DNA of 64,000 nt from Lactiplantibacillus xiangfangensis. Lineage in GTDB: Bacteria > Bacillota > Bacilli > Lactobacillales > Lactobacillaceae. A program made the translations under genes and the position numbers. Positions 51,171 to 59,678 of this stretch are shown one piece after another (the first letter of the stretch is position 1; each line of letters starts with the position of its first letter). Below the pieces are notes generated by a model, which saw only the letters and a program-made list of their open reading frames with translations, ran no database searches and had not been told where the DNA came from. The stretch lies in NCBI RefSeq assembly GCF_001438845.1, contig NZ_JQCL01000080.1, positions 162,073 through 226,072 of the forward strand, given 5' to 3'.

Positions 51171-52877
51171 TTACTTCTTTGGTGTTAATTGTTCGACGAT
51201 ATCTGCGTTAGGTGAGACGTACAGGGTCTTTTGACCTTCGTAGATCACAAAGCCTGGTTTAGCCCCGTTTGGCTTACGAATCCGACGAACCTGCACGTAA
51301 TCCACAGGCACGGTCGCTGAATCGCGCGCCTTGGAGAAATACGCGGCCAGGTTAGCAGCCTCATTCAAGGTTTGTTCACTAGGATCATCAGAGTGGATGA
51401 TGACGTGGGACCCCGGAATCTTCTGCGTATGCAACCAGTAATCGGTCTTGTGCGCCGTTTTTAACGTTAACTGATCATTTTGACGGTTGTTTTTACCGAC
51501 TGAAATTTCAGTTCCATCGCTAGCAACAAATTCTTGCGGCTGACTTGGTTTGCGGGAACTACGCTGTTTCTTCTTAGTCTTGCGTTGTTTGAGGTAGCCT
51601 TGCTGGGTCAACTCTTCACGAATTTCAGCAATGTCTGCGGGGGTGGCTAGTTCGATCTGCGTTTGGATGTTATCTAAGTAGTCGATTTCCGCTTGGGTCA
51701 ACTTAATCTGTTCACCCACGTAAATAACCGCGTTTTTTTGCTTCTGATAACGTGAGAAGTATTTTTGCGCGTTACGTGAAGGTGAAAGTTGATTGGACAA
51801 CTGAATCTTTAACGGTTGGTTATCGTGATAATAGTCAGGCAGAGAAATCTCGGTCATCCCACGTTTGACTTCGTGTAAATAAGTCGTCAAGATTTCACCT
51901 TTAAGCCGTAACTCGTCGGCTTGTTTGGTGTTTGCCAAAGTTTGTTGCAACTTCTTCATCTTATTGCGGTTTTTCTTGAGGTCGTTACGAACAACTCGAA
52001 TCAAGTTGCCCGCCTGTTGTTGGACCCGTTCACGTTGCGCGGCGTCAGCGTAATAGAAGTCAAGTAGGTGGCTCAGTGAATCAAATTCGCGGTGTTGGTC
52101 GCCAAAGTGGTCGAACCGCCCAGCGGCAAACATCGTTTTACGATTTGACAAAGTCAGCAAGGTCGCTTGGGGATGATCAAACTGGTCTAAGAAAGCCTGG
52201 TAGTGTTGGCCCAAATCACCCGGCTGGTGTAGGTCAGCAGCCAATTGTTGTGCACTGTCACGGCCTAAGCCTTGGTAGTGCTGTTGTAACTGTTTAGCCA
52301 GGACGTCTTCATTTGGATACTGTTTGACGAGGTCCAAGTAGTCGGTATTCGGTTTAAACGGATCAAGCTTATCCTGCTTCGGGGGTTCGATATACGTTGC
52401 ACCTGGCAATAGCAGCCGGTAACGGTTTTGGTCAGCACCGACGTGTTTAACGACGTCGAGAATCCGACTCGTTTTTTGATCAATTAAAATGACGTTACTG
52501 TGACGCGCCATAATCTCAATAATTAAGGATAGCTGTTCGGCGTCGCCCAATTCATTCCGGGTCGTAATCGTCAGTTGAACGACCCGGTCGTTAGCTGGTT
52601 GTTGAATATCGGTGATGATGGCGCCTTGTAAATACTTCCGCATCATCATAGCGAAGTTCGTTGGTACTGCCGGATTAATATAGGGAATTTCGGTCACTTG
52701 AATCCGAGGGTACGTTGGATCCGCGGATAGGAGTAGTGGCCAGTTCTTTCGGTTCGCCCGGACAGTTAAAATCAACTCGTTTTGGTACGGCTGGTTGATT
52801 TTAGCAATCCGACCGTTTAATAAGTTTTGGCGTAATTCGGTGACCATGGCGTGGGTAAATAATCCATCAAAAGACAT
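51171..52877 (-). CDS. rqcH: RqcH / NFACT ribosome quality-control protein (FbpA family)
   Basis: 568 residues from MSFDGLFTHAM at 52877, the family N-terminus; six further upstream codons lack a better site. NFACT-N (~1-180), helix-hairpin-helix and coiled-coil regions (~280-420), and NFACT-R with YWLHTQKIPGSHVIIHS near residue 480. RqcH adds alanine tails to nascent chains on stalled large subunits; older names are fibronectin-binding protein A or FbpA. Single gene with its own promoter, divergent from marR. Confidence 0.95.
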   Translation of the reverse strand: MSFDGLFTHAMVTELRQNLLNGRIAKINQPYQNELILTVRANRKNWPLLLSADPTYPRIQVTEIPYINPAVPTNFAMMMRKYLQGAIITDIQQPANDRVVQLTITTRNELGDAEQLSLIIEIMARHSNVILIDQKTSRILDVVKHVGADQNRYRLLLPGATYIEPPKQDKLDPFKPNTDYLDLVKQYPNEDVLAKQLQQHYQGLGRDSAQQLAADLHQPGDLGQHYQAFLDQFDHPQATLLTLSNRKTMFAAGRFDHFGDQHREFDSLSHLLDFYYADAAQRERVQQQAGNLIRVVRNDLKKNRNKMKKLQQTLANTKQADELRLKGEILTTYLHEVKRGMTEISLPDYYHDNQPLKIQLSNQLSPSRNAQKYFSRYQKQKNAVIYVGEQIKLTQAEIDYLDNIQTQIELATPADIAEIREELTQQGYLKQRKTKKKQRSSRKPSQPQEFVASDGTEISVGKNNRQNDQLTLKTAHKTDYWLHTQKIPGSHVIIHSDDPSEQTLNEAANLAAYFSKARDSATVPVDYVQVRRIRKPNGAKPGFVIYEGQKTLYVSPNADIVEQLTPKK

Positions 52878-52941
52878 GTGATCACTCGCTTTCATCTAAA
52901 GTTTCGTTCATAACTGCGTTAATCGCAGTCAACCGCCTAGT

Positions 52942-52971
52942 ATTATACCGTTTTCGGCGGGGTTAAAACAA
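52942..52971 (-). promoter_or_regulatory. rqcH promoter
   Basis: Minus strand: TTGTTT (52966-52971), 18-base spacer, perfect TATAAT (52942-52947), 65 bases before the rqcH start. Confidence 0.65.
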
Positions 52972-53026
52972 GTTCCCTGTCCGCTAGTTGGCGGGAATTA
53001 GCAAGGTCACTTTAAAATCAATGCTA

Positions 53027-53079
53027 TATGCAAAAACTAGTTTAACAATATTTTTGCATAAAACTGGTCGCACCGGTTT
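53027..53079 (+). promoter_or_regulatory. Nested palindromes at the marR promoter
   Basis: TATGCAAAAA (53027-53036) and TTTTTGCATA (53051-53060) form a perfect inverted repeat that contains the palindrome AAACTAGTTT (53034-53043). AAACTGGT cgc ACCGGTTT (53061-53079) follows, then TATAAT at 53091-53096. Likely MarR operators. Confidence 0.65.
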
Positions 53080-53134
53080 AGTAGATATTGTATAATACAT
53101 AGGAATTAGTTTTTTAGGAGGATGGATAATCATT

Positions 53135-53557
53135 ATGAAATCAAGTTTAGCCGCACTAGCTGCAACTGCGAAGCAGCAAACCACGATGTTAAAACAAATC
53201 ACCAAAGCGCAGGGCGTGACGGTCGCAGAATGGCAGCTCTTGTTACAACTGCAGGCTGGGTATAATACGCAGGAAAAGTTAGCGACCGTGATGCAATTAG
53301 ACACATCGACGTTAAGTCGTCAGCTCGCCAGTTTAGTGAAGAAAGAACGGCTAAGTAAGGAAGCCGTTGGTCGCGATCGGCGCCAATTGATCTATTCGGT
53401 TACGCCAGCGGGAACCACTGCGGTCGAGGCTATTAACGCTGCCTATGAAGAATATGAAGCCGCCGTCTTTGATAAGTGGCCTCAAGATGAACAAAACTTA
53501 TTACGAATCTTATTGAATCGATTAAATAAATCCGTTGACCGCACCTTAGAAGCCTAA
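53135..53557 (+). CDS. MarR-family regulator
   Basis: 140 residues. Winged helix with VTVAEWQLLLQLQAGYNTQEKLATVMQLDTSTLSRQLASLVKKERLSKEAVGRDRRQLIYSVTPAG, the typical MarR recognition helix and DR-R wing. AGGAGG is present, but about 12 bases from the ATG. Palindromes just upstream suggest autorepression. No obvious divergent efflux target: the neighbours are rqcH and degV. Confidence 0.93.
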   Translation: MKSSLAALAATAKQQTTMLKQITKAQGVTVAEWQLLLQLQAGYNTQEKLATVMQLDTSTLSRQLASLVKKERLSKEAVGRDRRQLIYSVTPAGTTAVEAINAAYEEYEAAVFDKWPQDEQNLLRILLNRLNKSVDRTLEA

Positions 53558-53650
53558 ACTAATGACCGAAGAGTTTGGAAGGTAGTGTCTCAATTAATTT
53601 TATGCTATGATGATGAATATTACTTTAAAGATGAGAAGTAGGTGTATGTC

Positions 53651-54520
53651 ATGAAGATTGCTGTTGTTACTGACAGCACCAGCTATTTGACACCGCAAGA
53701 GGTCGCCGATAACGATATTCACGTTGTGCCGATCCCGGTGATTATAGATGGGAAAGTGTATCAAGAAGGCGTCGATATTACGACGGCGGATTTTTATGCC
53801 AATATGAAATCATTTAAATCATTTCCAAGTACGTCCCAGCCACCCGTGGGAGAAATGATTGAATTTTATAACCGGCTCGGAGACGAAGGTTACGATGCTG
53901 TGATCAGTATTCATCTGGCTAGCACCATTTCCGGTTTTTATAATAGTTTGATGAATATGCGGGAGATGGTCGACCACATTAAATTAGTGCCGTATGATTC
54001 ACAGATTACGGTGCGCTTAATGGGATACTTAGCCTTAGAGGCCGCTCGGATGGCAAAGGCTGGCAACAGTGTCGAGGAAATCTTGGCACGGCTGGATGAT
54101 TTACGGGCGTCCATGGGCGAATACTTTATCGTGGATGACTTGCAAAACTTAGTCCGGGGTGGTCGGTTATCAAACGCCTCCGCATTTATCGGGAGCGTCT
54201 TACGAATCAAACCGTTACTAACTTTTGATGAAAAACACGAAATCGTTGCCTTCGAAAAAGTGCGTTCTACTAAAAAAGCCTTGGCGCGCGTGGAGCACCT
54301 GTTTGCGGAAGCCCAGGCTAAGGTGGATTACCCGTTGCGTGCGATTATCGTGCAAGGGAATAACCTCGAAGCAGCGCAAGCTTGGAAGGCCAAGTTGCAA
54401 AAACAATACCCTGACATGCCAATTGATTTGACCTACTTTGGGCCGGTTATTGGCGCCCATCTAGGTGATAAGTCATTAGCCTTAGCTTGGCTGAAAGACA
54501 TTGACAAGGCGTATAAATAA
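53651..54520 (+). CDS. DegV-family fatty-acid-binding protein
   Basis: 289 residues from ATG 53651 (MKIAVVTDST). The family core is clear: TDSTSYL, PSTSQPPVGEM, SIHLASTISGFYNS, VDDLQNLVRGGRLS and FGPVIGAHLGDKSLAL. DegV/FakB proteins present fatty acids to the kinase FakA. It overlaps the acetyltransferase gene by one base (TAATG). Confidence 0.94.
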   Translation: MKIAVVTDSTSYLTPQEVADNDIHVVPIPVIIDGKVYQEGVDITTADFYANMKSFKSFPSTSQPPVGEMIEFYNRLGDEGYDAVISIHLASTISGFYNSLMNMREMVDHIKLVPYDSQITVRLMGYLALEAARMAKAGNSVEEILARLDDLRASMGEYFIVDDLQNLVRGGRLSNASAFIGSVLRIKPLLTFDEKHEIVAFEKVRSTKKALARVEHLFAEAQAKVDYPLRAIIVQGNNLEAAQAWKAKLQKQYPDMPIDLTYFGPVIGAHLGDKSLALAWLKDIDKAYK

Positions 54521-54954
54521 TGAAAATTATTTTTTCTAACGAATCACCTAACCGGGCGGCGGCCTACGCACTGCGGCAAGCCGTTTTTGTTGAGGAACGC
54601 GGGATTCCCGCTGACGTCGAATTTGACGACAAGGATACCGATGAACGCCTCTACGCCGTTTTATATTTACAGCCGGACTTACCAGTAGTCACGTTGCGAT
54701 TGGAACCACAAGCAAAACACGTGATGCGCTTTGGCCGGGTCTGTACCCGTAAAGCGTATCGGGGTCAGGGACTCGGAAAAGTGTTACTGACGGCTGCTGA
54801 ACGGTGGGCGGTCGAACACGGTGCTACTCAAGGGAAAATTGATGGTGAATTGAGTGCCCAGCCCTTTTATGAACGTTGCGGTTACCACGTCACGGCGGGA
54901 CCGTTTGAAGAAGACGGTGCGACGGTCGTGGTCATGAATAAATCATTAGTATAA
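54520..54954 (+). CDS. GNAT acetyltransferase, ElaA-like
   Basis: 144 residues. GNAT motif A RVCTRKAYRGQGLGKVLL (acetyl-CoA loop) and motif B FYERCGYHV are intact; LRQAVFVEERGIPADVEFDDKD at the start is typical of the YjcF/ElaA group. Substrate unknown. Translationally coupled to degV by a one-base overlap. Confidence 0.92.
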   Translation: MKIIFSNESPNRAAAYALRQAVFVEERGIPADVEFDDKDTDERLYAVLYLQPDLPVVTLRLEPQAKHVMRFGRVCTRKAYRGQGLGKVLLTAAERWAVEHGATQGKIDGELSAQPFYERCGYHVTAGPFEEDGATVVVMNKSLV

Positions 54955-54977
54955 TTTTGACGTTAAGAGCTATTATT

Positions 54978-55022
54978 AAAAGCGGTCGTTTTCCAGTAGA
55001 CAATCTGGAAAATGACCGCTTT
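54978..55022 (+). terminator. Terminator of degV operon
   Basis: AAAGCGGTCGTTTTCCAG and CTGGAAAATGACCGCTTT around TAGACAAT; one G-U pair. Confidence 0.92.
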
Positions 55023-55107
55023 GTTGATGAGTAAGGATTGACTAACGTCTCTGATTCAGGGAAAATAAAGGGTGAACGTTTAAATAATAATAGTTGAGGA
55101 GCTTTTA

Positions 55108-55845
55108 ATGAAAACAAGAGCCGAGTTAAAGAGCGAAGTCAAGCAATTATTCAAGGGCCGGTGGAAAGACGCAATTTTACTTTGCATCGTGGTCAGTTTG
55201 TTATCGATTTTTACAATATTAACGAATTATTCAGGTCAAGCACAAAAGTGGCAAGGTAAGAATACGATGGCCGATGGGGCAGTCAACCAAGCGTTACATT
55301 TGACGGCTTTTGATATTGGCATGTTAATCACGGTATTACTAGTTATCGTTTTAGTGCAAGCAATCTTTGCACTGATCGTCAATATTTTCAAAGTCGGAAC
55401 TAGCTATTCGATGCTCGATTGGGTGCGCAACCCCGAACGTGAGATTCACCCCGTTAGTGATTCGACAATTGGGTTTACTAAGAAGTACGCTTGGCCAATT
55501 ATTGGGCTGGCCATTCTTCGGGGAATCTTTGTTTTTCTATGGTCATTGTTACTGATTGTCCCTGGAATCGTTAAGGCTTACGCCTATTCACAGAGTTACT
55601 ACGTGTACAAGGATATGCTTGCGGCAACGCCGGAAGGTCAACCGAAACCCCGTTTTCGGGATGCCATTACGCGGAGCCGGCAGTTGATGGTCGGTCACAA
55701 GTGGCAATTATTCGTTTTACAGTTGAGCTTTATTGGTTGGGCAATTCTGAGTGGAATCACCATGGGAATTGGCCAGTTATGGTTAGTCCCTTACACGTAC
55801 GGAACGTTTGCTAATTATTATGACAATCTGACTCAAAACGCTTAA
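55108..55845 (+). CDS. DUF975 membrane protein
   Basis: 245 residues with about five helices. The N-terminus MKTRAELKSEVKQLFKGRWKDAILLCIVV and the FKVGTSYSMLDWVR, IVPGIVKAYAYSQSYYVYKD and SRQLMVGHKWQLFVL segments are diagnostic of DUF975, a family of unknown function common in Lactobacillales. GAGGAG before the ATG. Confidence 0.92.
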   Translation: MKTRAELKSEVKQLFKGRWKDAILLCIVVSLLSIFTILTNYSGQAQKWQGKNTMADGAVNQALHLTAFDIGMLITVLLVIVLVQAIFALIVNIFKVGTSYSMLDWVRNPEREIHPVSDSTIGFTKKYAWPIIGLAILRGIFVFLWSLLLIVPGIVKAYAYSQSYYVYKDMLAATPEGQPKPRFRDAITRSRQLMVGHKWQLFVLQLSFIGWAILSGITMGIGQLWLVPYTYGTFANYYDNLTQNA

Positions 55846-55854
55846 TAGACCCCG

Positions 55855-55885
55855 GACCCGCAGGCATTTGCCCAGCGGGTCTTTT
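55855..55885 (+). terminator. Terminator of DUF975 gene
   Basis: GACCCGC and GCGGGTC, then TTTTA. Confidence 0.8.
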
Positions 55886-55980
55886 ACCGCAAATTATTGA
55901 CTGATTCTCCCGGATGGACCGGGACAAGCGTGGTAAAATATGGTAAACTGGCGAAAGCAAGAAAGGAAGTGCGATAGTTA

Positions 55981-56679
55981 ATGCCTGAACAAGAACCGAC
56001 GCGGATGTCACGTTTAAAAGCGCGGCAGGATGCGACTAACAATAAGCGGGGACGGGGATCTGGTCCAAAAGACCCGAAGAAACCGCAAATGCCTAAGTCG
56101 CCGAAAAAGAAACGTCACGTTTCGTTATGGTTATTGGCTTTAATCGTGGTTGCTCTAGGTGGGTCGATTATTTACTTCGTCAAGGCGTCAACCAGCCAAG
56201 ACCTCGTAGAAACGACGTCGTCATCTAGCAACAGCAAAGCGCGTAAAAGTTCATCAGCTAAGTCTTTAAGCTCGTCCAAGAAGAAAAAGGCCAAACATTC
56301 GTCTAGTGAGACAACGACGGACAGTGATGGTGATACGACGGACACAAGTAGTACGGATACGGCAACGTCATCTGATGGGACGACAACGGCTCAGCGTCCG
56401 GCAACGAATCATCCAGCCACTAGTACGCCAGCCCCAAGTCATTCAACGACGACAGCTCACGCCGCTGCTAGCAGCAGTCATCACACTGAAGCTGCTAGTT
56501 CTTCTAGCGCAAGCAGTCACAGTTCGAGTGCGGCTAGTTCTTCGAGTGCGGCCAATAACAGCAGTGCCCAGAAGTTTAGTAATTTGAAGGATGCCCAGAA
56601 TTACGGTCAATCCAACAAAGGAAACTATAAAGTAACGACTGATAAAAACGGGTCGTATACAACGACGATGGGTGATTAA
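55981..56679 (+). CDS. Single-pass membrane protein with Ser/Thr-rich exterior
   Basis: 232 residues. A basic Pro/Lys-rich cytoplasmic segment (~1-46) and one membrane helix (~48-67) lead to a low-complexity stretch of Ser, Thr, Ala and His (~70-195), then a compact end FSNLKDAQNYGQSNKGNYKVTT. The topology is N-in/C-out. The Ser/Thr-rich part is a plausible glycosylation target or wall-spanning spacer. Not assigned to a family; the tail resembles short repeats found at the end of other lactobacillus surface proteins. Confidence 0.82.
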   Translation: MPEQEPTRMSRLKARQDATNNKRGRGSGPKDPKKPQMPKSPKKKRHVSLWLLALIVVALGGSIIYFVKASTSQDLVETTSSSSNSKARKSSSAKSLSSSKKKKAKHSSSETTTDSDGDTTDTSSTDTATSSDGTTTAQRPATNHPATSTPAPSHSTTTAHAAASSSHHTEAASSSSASSHSSSAASSSSAANNSSAQKFSNLKDAQNYGQSNKGNYKVTTDKNGSYTTTMGD

Positions 56680-56754
56680 GGACTGAAAATTTTTAGACCG
56701 TTAGTGCTGATTTTCGGTATAATGATGTTAAACCAGTGAATCGGAGTGATGGAA

Positions 56755-57042
56755 GTGGATCGCAATGTGGAAGTTAAATATCCCGCAATCTTTCGAGATG
56801 AGGGGACGTATTGGGATGTTCGTTTTCCGGATGTTCCAGCGGCCCAAACTTTTGGCGCCAGTGTCCAAGTTGCCGCGGACAATGCTGCTAATGCGTTAGC
56901 CATTGCTCTTTTTGAACAATCACGGCCGGCAGCGTCTAATCCACAATATTGGCGGCTGGCCTCGACAGAGTTTGTCGTTTGGATCACGATGGCCAATGTT
57001 CAATTTGGTCCGGGTGAAGACACACCGGAACCAATGAATTAG
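56755..57042 (+). CDS. HicB-like antitoxin-fold protein without HicA
   Basis: 95 residues from GTG 56755 (GGAG 8 bases upstream; an ATG at 56749 is too close to that site). VKYPAIFRDEGTYWDVRFPDVPAAQTFGASVQVAADNAANALAIAL matches the partial-RNase-H fold of HicB. Classical hicAB has a small toxin gene directly upstream; none is seen. It may be a solitary HicB-like protein, which are common in Lactobacillales, or a relic. Confidence 0.85.
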   Translation: MDRNVEVKYPAIFRDEGTYWDVRFPDVPAAQTFGASVQVAADNAANALAIALFEQSRPAASNPQYWRLASTEFVVWITMANVQFGPGEDTPEPMN

Positions 57043-57054
57043 CCCGTTTTACGC

Positions 57055-57087
57055 AGAGTTTGGGGTGTTTCCCCAAACTCTATTTTT
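57055..57087 (+). terminator. Terminator of hicB-like gene
   Basis: AGAGTTTGGGG and CCCCAAACTCT around TGTTT, then ATTTTT. Confidence 0.93.
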
Positions 57088-57116
57088 ATGTTCAAATTGA
57101 AAGGAATTGATTAGAT

Positions 57117-57902
57117 ATGCAAGCACATCCCCTAATTTTTGATACTAACATTGCTAAAGATAAACCGGAAAATATTCGTCATACGAGTAATGCTTGTCCA
57201 TTTTGTGATCCAAGCACGTTGACCGATATTTTTGCACAAGAGGACGACCGAATTTGGTTAGGCAATAAGTTTCCAACGCTTCAGGCGACGTGGCAGACGA
57301 TCGTGATTGAAACGGCGGACCATAACGGGGACATTGCGACGTATCCCGTGGATCAAAACCGAAAGATTTTTGCATTTGCCTTACAGCACTGGCAGGAAGC
57401 CCTGACTAGTGGCCGTTACGAATCCGTCTTACTGTATAAAAACTTTGGCCCCCATTCAGGTGGGAGTTTACGGCACCCACACATGCAAATTGTTGGGTTA
57501 GACGACGTTGATGGTTACGGCAATATCGTGCCAGCCAACTTATCTGGTTACCCGGTAATTAGTAACGGGGACTTACGGGTAACGGTTTCAGACCAACCCG
57601 TCATGGGCTTTGTCGAATTTAACGTGGCAACGACGTGGGAAGACTCGGCAAGAATGGCCGATGCCGTGCAAACGGTGGTTCGGTACTGCTTGGATGACTT
57701 TTTCAAGGGGCGCTGCGATAGCTATAATTTGTTCTTTTACCCAGTCGGTGACCGGGTCGTCTGCAAGGTGATCCCACTATTTAACGTTTCACCTTACTAC
57801 ATCGGCTACCGCCTGTCACAGGCAGATACACCTGAGCGGATGCGTGAGATTGCAGCGGAGGTTCGTCAAAAATTCATGACGGAACAGCCGGATTTGAAGT
57901 AG
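57117..57902 (+). CDS. DUF4931 / HIT-like nucleotidyl-transfer family protein
   Basis: 261 residues. NACPFCDP near the N-terminus is a zinc-binding CxxC, and GSLRHPHMQIVG is the HxHxQ-like active-site region of the GalT/HIT fold; with KNFGPHSGGS it matches DUF4931, a family of predicted galactose-1-phosphate uridylyltransferase-like enzymes. Substrate unknown. Confidence 0.85.
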   Translation: MQAHPLIFDTNIAKDKPENIRHTSNACPFCDPSTLTDIFAQEDDRIWLGNKFPTLQATWQTIVIETADHNGDIATYPVDQNRKIFAFALQHWQEALTSGRYESVLLYKNFGPHSGGSLRHPHMQIVGLDDVDGYGNIVPANLSGYPVISNGDLRVTVSDQPVMGFVEFNVATTWEDSARMADAVQTVVRYCLDDFFKGRCDSYNLFFYPVGDRVVCKVIPLFNVSPYYIGYRLSQADTPERMREIAAEVRQKFMTEQPDLK

Positions 57903-57993
57903 CTAAAGCTGATTTAAACGGGCATTATGTTATCATATTAAGTAAGAGATAGTTATACTTAATAATTAAAAGTAATGAGTGGAGGAATGTAGC

Positions 57994-58326
57994 GTGCAGA
58001 ATTTAATTCCAGGCGATATGTTAGAAGTTAATCAAAAACTAAAGTGGGAATTAGATACCGGGATGACGGCGGATGAGAGCAGCGTCATTAACGATGCGGT
58101 ACTTGCTGGAACTCAGTATTTTGTTGACGAAGCCCTTGAAGGCAGTTATTGGACGGTCAAATGGGATGCCAAACATCAAAATATTGATGTTTATGGCACC
58201 ACGGGCGACGTTGTTGGTCAAATTAAACCAACTTTAGAAACGCTTGAAGCGGATTTTCGAAAAGACTCACAGGGCTTGTTTATTCGCATTGAAAAAGAAG
58301 TTGCCGTCGTGGTCCGTGATAACTAA
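57994..58326 (+). CDS. Conserved small protein of unknown function
   Basis: 110 residues from GTG 57994 (GGAGG 8 bases upstream; the GTG at 57979 precedes the site). Acidic, no membrane segment. No family recognised. It precedes the DUF960 gene by 25 bases on the same strand; the two may be cotranscribed. Confidence 0.72.
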   Translation: MQNLIPGDMLEVNQKLKWELDTGMTADESSVINDAVLAGTQYFVDEALEGSYWTVKWDAKHQNIDVYGTTGDVVGQIKPTLETLEADFRKDSQGLFIRIEKEVAVVVRDN

Positions 58327-58351
58327 GTGATTTAACAATGAGGTGATTGCG

Positions 58352-58660
58352 ATGTTTGACGCCGCAGCAGAACGTTATGCGACCTTGGGGCTAGCTTCCA
58401 AGCTCCCTGGGACCGTCATCGATGAAATTTGGCACATTATTGACGCTGATTTACAAGGGATGGTTGACTTACCGCAAGTATTACAGTTTGCATTGGTTAG
58501 TCGCTCCGGGCACGTCACGGCCGTTTTTGATGATCGTCACGATTCGATTTTTGAATTTGATTTACCAGAAACCTACCACCGAAGTTTTCCGGAGACCATT
58601 GCCGTGTTAGATGATGGTCAGTACCAAACGATGATGTTAATGGATGAATTGTCCGTATAA
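58352..58660 (+). CDS. DUF960-family protein
   Basis: 102 residues from ATG 58352 (TGAGGTG upstream). MFDAAAERYATLGLASKLPGTVIDEIWHIIDADLQ and LQFALVS match the short DUF960 family of staphylococci and lactobacilli. No known function. The long hairpin element at 58670 begins 10 bases after the stop. Confidence 0.82.
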   Translation: MFDAAAERYATLGLASKLPGTVIDEIWHIIDADLQGMVDLPQVLQFALVSRSGHVTAVFDDRHDSIFEFDLPETYHRSFPETIAVLDDGQYQTMMLMDELSV

Positions 58661-58669
58661 CGAGTAAGA

Positions 58670-58782
58670 GTGTCTTAAAAGGCGGTAAGCTTGTGAGCAT
58701 TAACGTGGAACCAGTGAGTATTCCTGGGTTTGGAATAGTCGCTGGTTCCGGGTTAAGCGGAGCAAATTGCCTTTTAGGACAC
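58670..58782. repeat. 113-base near-palindromic hairpin element
   Basis: Outer arms GTGTCTTAAAAGGC (58670-58683) and GCCTTTTAGGACAC (58769-58782) pair with one G-U. Inside are GGAACCAG / CTGGTTCC flanked by TTAAC / GTTAA, and TATTCC / GGAATA around TGGGTTT. The whole element folds on itself. No T-tract, so not a simple terminator; a separate terminator follows. Confidence 0.82.
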
Positions 58783-58802
58783 GTTTCGACCATAATAGTA
58801 GA

Positions 58803-58837
58803 AAAGAGCCGTTCAGAAAATTTCTGAACGGCTCTTT
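58803..58837 (+). terminator. Terminator of the DUF960 unit
   Basis: AAAGAGCCGTTCAGAAA and TTTCTGAACGGCTCTTT, with a T-run a few bases on. Confidence 0.9.
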
Positions 58838-58939
58838 GAGTGTTTTTTTATGCCAGATGATTTTAGCAGCTATGCGATGGCTTTCTAGGCCCGTAATTGC
58901 CGACTCGTTGTATACTTACGGCAAAGGAGTGTGAAAGCA

Positions 58940-59677
58940 ATGTCTAAAACAGCCATCTGCATCGTCGACCAACAACGTTATGACCTCGTCGATGGAATGC
59001 AACTATCCGAATTAGAACCACAATTGCAAGCAGCCATTACGGCCGATTATCCGCGTGCCCACGCGCACAGTTTTATTTGTAGTGAACACTTGGTCCATTA
59101 CCGTTTAGCTAAAATGGATAAGATGATTACGAATGATTACCTAGAAAACGATAAGGTGAATCAGCACTTGTCCAAAATTTTAGCTAAGAACAGTTACCAA
59201 GTCGTCGACGTTCACGATGAATTAGAAAATTCACTGACGCTTGGTCAACGAGTGGCGGATGGGGTCGCCCGTTTTGGTGGGAGCTGGGCTTTCATCGGGT
59301 CATTTATCGCGGTGATGATCGTTTGGATGCTGATCAACGTGGTACCCATCTTTGGGCATCATTTTGACCCGTACCCCTTCATCTTATTAAACCTCTTTTT
59401 GAGTATGGTTGCGGCGATTCAAGCTCCGCTGATCATGATGAGCCAAAATCGGGCTGCTGAATACGACCGCTTGGAAGCGCGCAATGATTTCCGGGTCAAC
59501 GCGAAGTCCGAAGAAGAGATTCGGGTCTTACACTCGAAGGTCGACCATTTGATTCAACAAGACGAACCCAACATGCTGGAAATTCAAAAAATGCAGACCC
59601 AGATGCTGGGTGAAATTCAAGCACAAGTTAACGAATTGCGCCGGTTACAGCCTAAACGACGGCGTAATCAAATGTAG
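58940..59677 (+). CDS. DUF1003 membrane protein
   Basis: 245 residues from ATG 58940 (AAGGAG upstream). The DUF1003 core is obvious: ADGVARFGGSWAFIGSFIAVMIVWMLIN... DPYPFILLNLFLSMVAAIQAPLIMMSQNRAAEYDRLEARNDFRVNAKSEEEI. Two membrane helices (~120-142, ~153-175) and a C-terminal coiled coil. Function unknown. Its stop and that of the convergent DUF368 gene are one base apart, with no terminator between. Confidence 0.92.
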   Translation: MSKTAICIVDQQRYDLVDGMQLSELEPQLQAAITADYPRAHAHSFICSEHLVHYRLAKMDKMITNDYLENDKVNQHLSKILAKNSYQVVDVHDELENSLTLGQRVADGVARFGGSWAFIGSFIAVMIVWMLINVVPIFGHHFDPYPFILLNLFLSMVAAIQAPLIMMSQNRAAEYDRLEARNDFRVNAKSEEEIRVLHSKVDHLIQQDEPNMLEIQKMQTQMLGEIQAQVNELRRLQPKRRRNQM

Positions 59678-59678
59678 G

